Below are positions 26,713-34,186 of a stretch of DNA of 64,000 nucleotides, piece after piece (positions within the stretch are counted from its first letter, which is position 1; every line of letters starts with the position of its first letter). The stretch is taken from the NCBI RefSeq assembly GCF_022458865.1, contig NZ_JAJNMU010000007.1:62001-126000 (forward strand). Reading direction: 5' to 3'. The stretch is from Paenibacillus periandrae. Lineage in GTDB: Bacteria; Bacillota; Bacilli; Paenibacillales; NBRC-103111. The notes below the pieces were generated by a model. The model made no database searches. It saw only the letters and a list, made by a program, of their open reading frames with translations, and was not told where the DNA came from. Position numbers and translations under genes: made by a program.

Positions 26713-28674
26713 TTAAACCAGCTCATATGAATTCTTGATCTGAACCCCGGCAGGCAGGACCGCCTCAATATGACCCCGTATCAAGCTCTGTTCCTTGCTG
26801 TCCTCACTGAGTATAGCTATAATGCCGCTGTCGCCGCGGGTACGAATTAACCGTCCGATTCCTTGTCTCAGGCGCAGCAGCATGTAGGGCAGATCCACCT
26901 CTTCAAAAGGATTCAAGGCTGCTTTGCGTTTGGCCATAAAAACAGGGTCCTGCGGAGGAAACGGCAGTGACCAGATGATCACATTGGAGAGTGATGGGCC
27001 TGGTACATCAAGCCCTTCCCACAATGTAACCGCGCATAATACACTTTGCTCGTCACGCTGAAACTCTGAAATCAGATGGCTGATTTCCTGATCACCCTCG
27101 AACAAAAGACGCAAATCAGTACAGGCCGGATAATGTCCAATCTCTTTTTTGAACTGCTGTAAATCGTCTTTAGTTGGAAACAACAGCAGCGCTCTTCCTT
27201 GCGTCCGCTCCAGCAGGCTCGATGCTGCCCGCATCTTTTCAGTAAAGCTGCCTCCCTCCAACCACTTCGGCATGATCACTTCCATTTGCTGTGCATAATC
27301 ATAAGGAGAAGCCACGGAAAAGGATGTGTACTGCTCAATCCCAAGACTATCGGCCACATATTCAAAGGAACCCTCAACAGATAAAGTCGCTGACGAAAAC
27401 ACGATAGGCATACTGGACGAGTTGAATACTTGCTCCCGCAGCACTTCCTTCACGGTTCTCGGCATAATCGCCAAAGTAAGCCCATCCTCACTTTCCGTTA
27501 CCCAACAAATCAGACTGTCGGATTGCTCAAATAAAATCAGTGCCTTTTGCATCATTTCCAGATGCTCCTCCACAATACGCAGCTGGTAATCGTTCAACGT
27601 ATACAGCTCGCTCTCAAACACCAGCTCTTCCTCTATAGCCGTAAGGACACTACGGAAGCGCTGCACCTCTCGAATCAGCTTGTCATTCAATATAACCTGC
27701 TTCCGATCGGTACCCGGTATCGCCTTGCTCTGAAGTCCCAGCACATCAAACAGCGTTTCACTTTGGACAATCGCTTCATCTATGAGTACAGCCAGCGTCT
27801 CACGCACTTCACCCTCCAATAGGCGAACGATCAGCGCTTCAAATACGACATGCTTTAATTTAAAGGTCAAAGCCTTCTGTCCGGCAGATTCCAATAGATG
27901 TCCTTCATCAAATACAACCGCGCAGTGATCCGGCAGCAGCGGCAGCTGGCCTTCCCGTTTGCGTCCTTCGTATGTCCAAATATGCTCCATATAAAAATCA
28001 TGCGAGCAAATAATCAGATCACCCGACTTGCGGTAATGATCCCTTGACAGCGTCTGACCGCAGCGATGCCGCTTCTCACAGGTAAAACAATCCTGGAACG
28101 TATCCCAGTTGATTTGTTCCCATTGCTCATCATTCATATGCGGATAATGCTTACGATCTCCATAGGCATGAAACGACTGCAGCGGCTTGTAGCTGTGGAC
28201 AAATTCAGGCAGGCTCTCATACAGATCCTGAAACAGATCGGCATCCGCCGCCCTCATACGTGCCTCCTCCAGCTTCACCAGGCATACATATTTATCCGGT
28301 GATTTGCCCAGTCTGGCATCGATCGCCAAGCCCAGATGCTGAGCCAGCTTCGCAATATCCCCCTCCGGCTTAACGAGCTGCTCGATCAATGACTCATCAG
28401 CACAGGCAATAATGGCCGGCTTGCGCATATAACGCGCATAACAAATCGTGTACAGCAGATACACTAACGTCTTTCCTGTTCCCACCCCGGCCTCAGCAAA
28501 TATGGTCTGTTTTTCAGCAAACGCTCTTTCCAGCTGAAAAGCCATATAAATCTGTTCGTCACGAACCTCAAAGCCGGATTCCGGCAGGATATCATAAAAT
28601 ACATCAGCTATCCAATCGCCAGCCTGCTGGGTAAAGGATTGTCTTGGATCATAGTTAAAAGGGTAACGCTCCAC
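26713..28674 (-). CDS. ATP-dependent DNA helicase, DinG/XPD-like superfamily 2
   Basis: 653 residues. Walker A is AGVGTGKT (Lys68) and the DEAH-type box is DEGH (256-259). Four cysteines between them (131, 196, 199, 205) are spaced as in iron-sulfur XPD/DinG helicases, and the final motif is QGIGRLIRTRGDSG. It should unwind DNA 5' to 3' in repair or during clearing of D- or R-loops. Unlike Bacillus DinG it has no N-terminal exonuclease domain, so it is closer to YoaA-like stand-alone helicases. It lies 28 bases after the DUF1294 gene and is probably cotranscribed with it. Confidence 0.9.
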   Translation of the reverse strand: MERYPFNYDPRQSFTQQAGDWIADVFYDILPESGFEVRDEQIYMAFQLERAFAEKQTIFAEAGVGTGKTLVYLLYTICYARYMRKPAIIACADESLIEQLVKPEGDIAKLAQHLGLAIDARLGKSPDKYVCLVKLEEARMRAADADLFQDLYESLPEFVHSYKPLQSFHAYGDRKHYPHMNDEQWEQINWDTFQDCFTCEKRHRCGQTLSRDHYRKSGDLIICSHDFYMEHIWTYEGRKREGQLPLLPDHCAVVFDEGHLLESAGQKALTFKLKHVVFEALIVRLLEGEVRETLAVLIDEAIVQSETLFDVLGLQSKAIPGTDRKQVILNDKLIREVQRFRSVLTAIEEELVFESELYTLNDYQLRIVEEHLEMMQKALILFEQSDSLICWVTESEDGLTLAIMPRTVKEVLREQVFNSSSMPIVFSSATLSVEGSFEYVADSLGIEQYTSFSVASPYDYAQQMEVIMPKWLEGGSFTEKMRAASSLLERTQGRALLLFPTKDDLQQFKKEIGHYPACTDLRLLFEGDQEISHLISEFQRDEQSVLCAVTLWEGLDVPGPSLSNVIIWSLPFPPQDPVFMAKRKAALNPFEEVDLPYMLLRLRQGIGRLIRTRGDSGIIAILSEDSKEQSLIRGHIEAVLPAGVQIKNSYELV

Positions 28675-28702
28675 TATTATTGTGCCTCCATAAAATCGAA
28701 TT

Positions 28703-28972
28703 CTATTGTAAAAACCTGATCACCAGATAAACAACTGCCGCGTTAAAAATCATCAACAGCGGGATGCCGATCGTGAATGATCTGTGTTTGGTTTTATGAT
28801 GCCATACCCGCATCCCTATCCAGCCTCCAACCGCTCCACCGAGTAAGGCAATGAGGAATAGCTGCTTCTCAGGAACCCGCTGACGGGATTTTTTGGCGTA
28901 CCGCTTGTCCTGACCCATTCTGATAAAGCCCCAAACATTCATCACTATCAAATAGATAAGAAGTATATTCAC
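28703..28972 (-). CDS. DUF1294 family small membrane protein
   Basis: 89 residues with three predicted membrane helices. The family core is visible as FIRMGQDKRYAKKSRQRVPE followed by LFLIALLGGAVGGWIGM and HKTKH. Function unknown. The frame opens at 29026, but only the GTG at 28972 has a ribosome-binding site (GGAGG 5-6 bases upstream) and gives the usual family length, so it is chosen. Confidence 0.85.
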   Translation of the reverse strand: MNILLIYLIVMNVWGFIRMGQDKRYAKKSRQRVPEKQLFLIALLGGAVGGWIGMRVWHHKTKHRSFTIGIPLLMIFNAAVVYLVIRFLQ

Positions 28973-29095
28973 TTGAACCTCCAGAGTTACTGATGAGTAG
29001 AAGCCTTTCGTTGCTTTTACCTTCAAAAATCGTTACATTAGTAATATTGTTCACTCTCTAGCATCAACGATTAGAATAAAGGATGTGCGTCATTC

Positions 29096-29383
29096 ATGCA
29101 AACCGTTCAGACCATTTTGTTCGCGCTTATTCTCGTTACTTTGGCTTGTTCTGTCTACTACAGCTTCCGCTCCCGTAAGCATGTCGATCCCAAGCTGCGA
29201 GGCATCTATAGCTCACGAATGAACATCATGATGGGGATTATGCTCGTCCTGATTGCTGTCAGCCAGCTGTTTTTTTTCACGGATTCCAATATCCGCCGCG
29301 TATTCGGCACTATTTGCTTCCTGCTCGGTGCGTTTAACCTGTTCTCAGGACTACGCAATCATGCCCACTTTACCCGTCAATAA
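29096..29383 (+). CDS. ytpI: YtpI-like membrane protein
   Basis: 95 residues with three hydrophobic helices (about 5-22, 45-63, 68-86) separated by a basic loop (SFRSRKHVDPKLRGIY). It matches the YtpI family of Bacillales in size and pattern. The neighbouring convergent gene is a ytoI homologue, and ytoI and ytpI are also neighbours in Bacillus subtilis, which supports the name. Molecular role unknown. Confidence 0.8.
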   Translation: MQTVQTILFALILVTLACSVYYSFRSRKHVDPKLRGIYSSRMNIMMGIMLVLIAVSQLFFFTDSNIRRVFGTICFLLGAFNLFSGLRNHAHFTRQ

Positions 29384-29390
29384 TAAGGCA

Positions 29391-29445
29391 TTCTAGAAGT
29401 GCGGTGAATAAGTCTCGCTGCGCTCGTTCTTCACCGGACTTCTAG
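29391..29445. repeat. Long imperfect inverted repeat between convergent genes
   Basis: TCTAGAAGTGCGGTGAA and TTCACCGGACTTCTAGA form a 17-bp stem with one G-G mismatch around a loop of about 21 bases rich in CGCTGCGCTCG. It lies between ytpI and ytoI and overlaps the last bases of ytoI. It is placed like a two-way terminator but has no T run on either side. Confidence 0.7.
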
Positions 29446-30785
29446 ACCTGATCAATAAACTGTGCAGTGAGCATCGCTTTCGCAACCAGTGTTTGCGTAT
29501 TCGCATGATAGATGGCGACATCTATTTTACCGAATTTACGACTCACCTCAATGATTTTTGGAAGAATCTCGATCTCACTGTCAATTTGCACAGGCTTGAC
29601 AAAATAAGAGGACATATTGTCCATAACGAGATCGCCTTTTTTGATATCCTGCACAATATGGTACGCAGCCTGCTTCATCAGTATGGTCAATACACCTTCA
29701 GATACGGTGCCAAGCTGGTTCGTCATCTGGGGGGTAATGGCCCCACGGAATATGGGGTATCCCTCTTTGTTGCGTTCCTCTGCAAAGCCAGACCAGATCA
29801 AATCCTCGAAGGTCTCCCCATTCTGCGGCTGCCGTTGAATGTGCTGCATCGCCTTTAATACGTCCTTACGGCTAATGACAGCCATAATCTTACGATTCGT
29901 ATCAATGATGGGGAGCAGGTCAATTCCTTCCCAAACCATCATATGCGCTGCTGTTGCTACGGAAGTATTTGGCGCGGCGGTCAACGGATTGCGTGTCATC
30001 AGCTTATCCATCGTTTGCTCAGGCTCTGCGCCAATCAAATCCTTCGATGTAATCATCCCAATGACCCGATTCCATTCATCCACTACCGGAAACCGGCTAT
30101 GTCCTGCCTGTTCATTAAGCCGCTGCCAATCCTTGAGCGTATGGTGGCTCTTCAATACAACGACTTCCATGGAAGGAGGCACGATGTCCTCAATCAGCAA
30201 AATCTTTTTCTTGATGAGTCGATCATAAATGGCCCGATTGATCATGGAAGCTACCGTGAACGTGTCGTAGCTGCTTGAAATAATCGGAAGCTCCAGCTGA
30301 TCGGCAAGCCTTTTCACCTCTTCACTCGTACCGAATCCGCCTGTAATCAGCACACCGGCCCCTTGCTCCAACGCACATATATGAGCCTTACTACGGTTAC
30401 CTACGATGAGCAGACTGCCCGGATCAATATAGCGCATCATCGCATCCTGCTGCATCGCGCCGATCACGAACTTATACAACGTTTTTTGCAAACCACCGAG
30501 TCCGCCCAGTACCTCACCGTCTACAATATTAACAACCTCGGCAAAAGTCAGCTTGTCGATGTTATCACGCAGCTTTTTTTCCACGCGAACTGTGCCAACC
30601 CGCTCCTTGGTGCTGACCAGCCCCAAATTATCTGCTTCTTTGATAGCTCTATAGGCGGTACCTTCGCTGACTGCAAGCTTCTCGGCGATTTTACGAACCG
30701 AAATTTTTGAACCGATCTTCAGGTTCTCAATATATTTTAATATTTGCTCATGCTTGGTAGCCGTTTCCTGCGCTGTATAGTCCAT
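29442..30785 (-). CDS. ytoI: YtoI-like protein: HTH, DRTGG, paired CBS and hotdog domains
   Basis: 447 residues in four parts: a GntR-like helix-turn-helix (about 25-66, SVRKIAEKLAVSEGTAYRAI), a DRTGG domain (about 80-180), two CBS motifs (about 190-315, FPVVDEWNRVIGMITSKDLI and LLPIIDTNRKIMAVISRKDV), and a C-terminal hotdog thioesterase-like domain (about 340-440). It matches the YtoI family in order and length. CBS pairs usually bind adenosine nucleotides, so it may be a nucleotide-responsive regulator; this is inference. Its exact target is unknown. Confidence 0.88.
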   Translation of the reverse strand: MDYTAQETATKHEQILKYIENLKIGSKISVRKIAEKLAVSEGTAYRAIKEADNLGLVSTKERVGTVRVEKKLRDNIDKLTFAEVVNIVDGEVLGGLGGLQKTLYKFVIGAMQQDAMMRYIDPGSLLIVGNRSKAHICALEQGAGVLITGGFGTSEEVKRLADQLELPIISSSYDTFTVASMINRAIYDRLIKKKILLIEDIVPPSMEVVVLKSHHTLKDWQRLNEQAGHSRFPVVDEWNRVIGMITSKDLIGAEPEQTMDKLMTRNPLTAAPNTSVATAAHMMVWEGIDLLPIIDTNRKIMAVISRKDVLKAMQHIQRQPQNGETFEDLIWSGFAEERNKEGYPIFRGAITPQMTNQLGTVSEGVLTILMKQAAYHIVQDIKKGDLVMDNMSSYFVKPVQIDSEIEILPKIIEVSRKFGKIDVAIYHANTQTLVAKAMLTAQFIDQV

Positions 30786-30929
30786 AACTGTACCACCAAT
30801 CTCTGAATCTCTGTATTAATCTGTATGATTCATTATAAACGCTCTTCAGCATAAAAAAAAGCCCTTCACGAACCAATATCTGGGCTCATGCATAGGATAA
30901 CGTATACTTATTTTGGAGGTGCCTTATCG

Positions 30930-31265
30930 ATGTATAATCAACCCGTTGCAAACTCAAATCCAGCTGGCGAAGCTGTCTACCAGATGGAGCCCGCTATGGT
31001 CGAAAAGCTTCACCACATGAAGGAGCATATTCATGGCATATGCAAGAAGCACATGCATCGACCGGTGCGTGTACAAACCACTCATGGTACAACCTTTGAA
31101 GGTTATATTATCCATATTGACGATGTACATTTGTATTTGAACCCTCTGCCTGGCCACGTACGCGGTTTCTTTAATCCGCTGGCAGCCGCTCAGCAGCAAT
31201 ATGCATATAACAATGTGATTCTGCCACTAGTATTGTTTAATCTGCTGACCATCGCACTCCTTTAA
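30930..31265 (+). CDS. Small hypothetical protein with a possible Sm-like segment
   Basis: 111 residues. Start is the ATG at 30930, with TTTTGGAGG well placed; an upstream in-frame start has no such site. A His/Lys-rich helix (VEKLHHMKEHIHGICKKHMH) is followed by PVRVQTTHGTTFEGYIIHID, which has the beta-strand spacing of Sm-like barrels. The C-terminus is hydrophobic (NVILPLVLFNLLTIALL), perhaps a membrane anchor. Family not recognised. It has its own terminator. Confidence 0.7.
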   Translation: MYNQPVANSNPAGEAVYQMEPAMVEKLHHMKEHIHGICKKHMHRPVRVQTTHGTTFEGYIIHIDDVHLYLNPLPGHVRGFFNPLAAAQQQYAYNNVILPLVLFNLLTIALL

Positions 31266-31297
31266 ATTTGCTGAACTGCTCGACCCTCATGCACACA

Positions 31298-31335
31298 AAA
31301 GAGCCATTCTCCGCACGATCGGAGTTTGGCTCTTT
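31298..31335. terminator. Bidirectional hairpin terminator
   Basis: AAAGAGCCA (31298-31306) pairs with TGGCTCTTT (31327-31335), with an inner CTCC/GGAG stem. It lies between two convergent genes, with A and T runs on the respective sides. Confidence 0.7.
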
Positions 31336-31339
31336 GGCA

Positions 31340-31618
31340 TTACTTCTTAAATTGCATCAGCTTGCGACGGCCGGATAACACTTGCTCCATCTGCCAGCCT
31401 TTCATCCGCTTGACACGCCCAATCTCCTGCTTCTTCCGCTCATCTACACCAATCAGCTCATGAAGATGAGCGGCCACAATCATCAGCGCGAATAGTACCC
31501 AGATCACTCCAAAAATCGTAGGCAGTGTGAAGCCCGACCTGATATCGAGTCTGGGGACGGCATAGAACAGCATACCCAGCGCCAGACCCATATACATCAC
31601 CGATTTCATCCCTTTCAA
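31340..31618 (-). CDS. Small hypothetical membrane protein
   Basis: 92 residues with two predicted membrane helices (about 6-22 and 32-50), then a basic cytoplasmic tail (DERKKQEIGRVKRMKGWQ). Family not recognised. The start is TTG at 31618, 9 bases after GGAGG; an ATG three codons later is possible. It is oriented against the gene at 30930 and shares a terminator with it. Confidence 0.65.
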   Translation of the reverse strand: MKGMKSVMYMGLALGMLFYAVPRLDIRSGFTLPTIFGVIWVLFALMIVAAHLHELIGVDERKKQEIGRVKRMKGWQMEQVLSGRRKLMQFKK

Positions 31619-31754
31619 GCAAGCATCCCTCCGCTTCCATTCAATAATAAGGCTTGTTCTCTATAGTCTATGAATCCAGATAGCCAAATAGCCCAAATTA
31701 ATGAATTTAATAGAATGTAGCCGCAGCAGCGCATATTTTGTTGGGAACGAGTGG

Positions 31755-31820
31755 CTTACGAAGTAAGTTTTCTTCGAAAACTCGGCTGTTCCTTACGAAG
31801 TAAGTTTTCTTCGAAAACTC
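31755..31820 (+). repeat. Two tandem hairpin repeats in the leader of the subtilase gene
   Basis: Two identical 29-base units (31755-31783 and 31792-31820) start with CTTACGAAGTAAG and continue into AGTTTTC-TTC-GAAAACT, a 7-bp hairpin. They lie immediately before the ribosome-binding site and start of the subtilase. The core TTACGAAGTAAGTTTT closely resembles the core of the 42-bp repeats at 51552-51668. Confidence 0.85.
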
Positions 31821-31838
31821 ATAAGAAGGTGAACCTTA

Positions 31839-33110
31839 TTGAAAAAACATCGCAAGGTATCCGCTTCTTTACACCGTGCAACCTGCCGCTGCCAGCGCTC
31901 GGCCAAGCAGAAGACAGTACGCGTCATCGTCCGCTTTGCAGGCACTGCAAGCAAACGGCATGTCTCTTCCTTGAAGCGAAAACTGGATAAAGGCAATCAT
32001 CATTTTAAAGAAAAGGCCCATCTTAAGCTGATTGGCTCCTGGGCTGCACATGTATCCCCCGCTTGTCTGAAGGCTATCTGCTCCCATCGACACGTAGCCA
32101 AAATTGTGCTTGACCGTAAAAACCGCATCAATCTGAACGTGGCAACACCCGCTGTAGGCGCAGTAGCTGTCCGCTCGCGGGGCACCACAGGACGAGGAGT
32201 TACCGTAGCTGTTCTCGACACTGGTGTAGCTCCTCATCCAGATTTGACCCAACCGGCCAATCGGATTGCAGCGTTCAAGGATTTTGTAAACAACAGAACC
32301 AAGCCTTACGATGATAACGGTCACGGGACACATGTAGCAGGCGATGTCGCCGGCAATGGTTACTCCAGCAAAGGTAAATATCGAGGAACAGCACCAGGTG
32401 CCCGCATTGTCGGGGTCAAGGTATTGGATCAGCAGGGCGGGGGATATGATTCAACGATTATCAAAGGCATAGAATGGTGTGTCAATAACCGAAAACGGCT
32501 TGGCATCCGCATACTCAACCTTTCGCTTGGTAAACAGGCTGTAGAGAACTGCAGCAACGATCCCTTATGTCAAGCCGTAAGCAAAGCCGTTCGGGCTGGA
32601 CTTGTCGTGACCGTGTCAGCAGGTAATGAAGGGCCTGCCAAGGGCTCCATTGATTCCCCCGGCATCAGTCCACTGGCTATCACCGTGGGTGCCACGAATG
32701 ATCGAAACACGGTACGCGAATCGGATGATCAAATCGCTGCATTTTCCAGTCGAGGACCTGCCAAGGGCGGAGGAGCCAAACCTGATCTTGTAGCTCCCGG
32801 AACCAATATAATCTCGCTGCGTGCAGATGGCTCTGAGTTGGATCGCACGCTTCCGGGCAATAGGGTAGGCAAACGGTATTTCAAGCTGTCAGGTACCAGC
32901 TTCTCCTCTCCGATTACAGCAGGCTCCGCCGCCCTGCTGCTGCAGCAAAATTCCCGACTAACACCTGCTCAAGTAAAACGCTTGTTGAAACGCAATGCCT
33001 ACTCTTTGAAACAGTCAGCTCGTGATCAAGGTGCGGGAGAACTGAATATGCGATTTGCCGCAGCCAAAGCACGCAACCGCAAGCAAGCCTTGGGAGGCAA
33101 GGTCAGGTAA
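31839..33110 (+). CDS. Subtilisin-like serine protease (S8), AprX-like
   Basis: 423-residue peptidase with a complete active site: Asp127 (VAVLDTGV), His162 (NGHGTHVAG), oxyanion Asn263 (SAGNEGP) and Ser354 (SGTSFSSP). The 100-residue N-terminal region is strongly basic and resembles an inhibitor-type propeptide, but no signal peptide is present. Together with the length, this resembles intracellular AprX of Bacillus. The start is TTG at 31839 after AGAAGGTGA. Two tandem hairpins precede it and may control translation or RNA stability. The 3' end overlaps the convergent AraC gene by 8 bp. Confidence 0.93.
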   Translation: MKKHRKVSASLHRATCRCQRSAKQKTVRVIVRFAGTASKRHVSSLKRKLDKGNHHFKEKAHLKLIGSWAAHVSPACLKAICSHRHVAKIVLDRKNRINLNVATPAVGAVAVRSRGTTGRGVTVAVLDTGVAPHPDLTQPANRIAAFKDFVNNRTKPYDDNGHGTHVAGDVAGNGYSSKGKYRGTAPGARIVGVKVLDQQGGGYDSTIIKGIEWCVNNRKRLGIRILNLSLGKQAVENCSNDPLCQAVSKAVRAGLVVTVSAGNEGPAKGSIDSPGISPLAITVGATNDRNTVRESDDQIAAFSSRGPAKGGGAKPDLVAPGTNIISLRADGSELDRTLPGNRVGKRYFKLSGTSFSSPITAGSAALLLQQNSRLTPAQVKRLLKRNAYSLKQSARDQGAGELNMRFAAAKARNRKQALGGKVR

Positions 33111-34035
33111 TACCTTCTGTGAACAGAGCAGGATGGGTCAGGATCTCTGGAGAGGCCCTGCCTGCCTGTGTGCGGAACTGCCGAGGTGTTAATCCGGTTT
33201 TTCGTTTAAATAAAGCATGAAAATATTTCATATCCTTATACCCTATAAGCTCGGCCACGGTGCTTATTTTGTCGTCAGTTAGCAGCAGCAGCTCGCAGCA
33301 CTTTTGAATCCGCAGGAATTGGATGTATTCCATATAAGTTTGGCCTGTGGCCTTTTTCATAAGCCGATGAAACTGTCTGGAGCCCAGATTGATCGCTGCC
33401 GCCATTTCGGTCAAAGAAGGAGGGTTTTGAAGCCGCCGGCCAAGCTCCTCCAGTACCGTATTCAAACGTTTCATTTCCGGCTCTGCCTCAACGTCAGCGT
33501 GTCCTGCCGAGGATCGAACGATACATACAAGCAGCTGCAGCGCATAAGACAGCAGCATGATGCGGCGCGCCGTTTGGGTATCGTTAAATTCCACATACAG
33601 CTGGTGCATTAAAGCGCCTACTTCACCATGCGATTCCCGATGCACAAACCAGCTCTTCTCCTGATTCAAGGCCCGCAGTGCAGCAACGTCATCAGGAGCC
33701 CATAGACTGGAATCGCTAGTAGCAATACGCTCGAAAAACTGGTCATGAAATATGCAGTTATACACGATTAAACGCTCCTTAGCCGAAGCCTGCGCAGGCC
33801 TGAACACATGGGAAACCCCGATTGGAATAAAAAAAAGATCACCCTTCTGGACAGTCACAACCTGATCATCAATATAATGATAGCCTTTTCCTTCACTAAT
33901 ATAACTGACCTCAACAAAATCGTGCAGATGCTCCAGCATCTCGAAGGATTCACTGGCGCGATTTACATACAAAGGAAAATCAGGTCCAAAAAAAGTCTGA
34001 CCTGTCAACGAGTAGATTGATCTGCGAATGCTCAA
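33103..34035 (-). CDS. AraC family transcriptional regulator
   Basis: 310 residues: N-terminal cupin domain (about 25-110, MLEHLHDFVEVSYISEGKGY) and C-terminal AraC helix-turn-helix pair (about 195-295, ending KTGLTPRQFRTQ). It diverges from the second GH78 gene, the same arrangement as at 2867, so it probably activates that gene when the released sugar is present. Two ATGTCAA direct repeats 22 bp apart lie in the shared spacer. The gene overlaps the subtilase end by 8 bp. Confidence 0.93.
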   Translation of the reverse strand: MSIRRSIYSLTGQTFFGPDFPLYVNRASESFEMLEHLHDFVEVSYISEGKGYHYIDDQVVTVQKGDLFFIPIGVSHVFRPAQASAKERLIVYNCIFHDQFFERIATSDSSLWAPDDVAALRALNQEKSWFVHRESHGEVGALMHQLYVEFNDTQTARRIMLLSYALQLLVCIVRSSAGHADVEAEPEMKRLNTVLEELGRRLQNPPSLTEMAAAINLGSRQFHRLMKKATGQTYMEYIQFLRIQKCCELLLLTDDKISTVAELIGYKDMKYFHALFKRKTGLTPRQFRTQAGRASPEILTHPALFTEGIT

Positions 34036-34084
34036 GAGCTACACTCTCCCTAGTCCCATATTCATAACCCTAGCTCATTTTATA

Positions 34085-34113
34085 ATGTCAATATACACCT
34101 ATAAACATGTCAA
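34085..34113. promoter_or_regulatory. Possible AraC-binding direct repeats
   Basis: ATGTCAA occurs at 34085-34091 and 34107-34113, 22 bp apart (two helical turns), in the spacer between the AraC and GH78 genes. Spacing and place fit paired AraC half-sites. The repeat is only 7 bp, so chance is possible. Confidence 0.4.
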
Positions 34114-34186
34114 GTCTAACCCAATCTTTTGCAGCCGAACCATACTAAAATAATTACAAATCCAAATCCACGCTAAGAGGTGTATT

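Noticed and set aside
30845..30880. Terminator-like AGCCC/GGGCT stem with a T run, reading towards ytoI on the minus strand
   Set aside because: Only 5 bp of stem with a 17-base loop, placed upstream of a gene rather than after one. Too weak to call as terminator or riboswitch.
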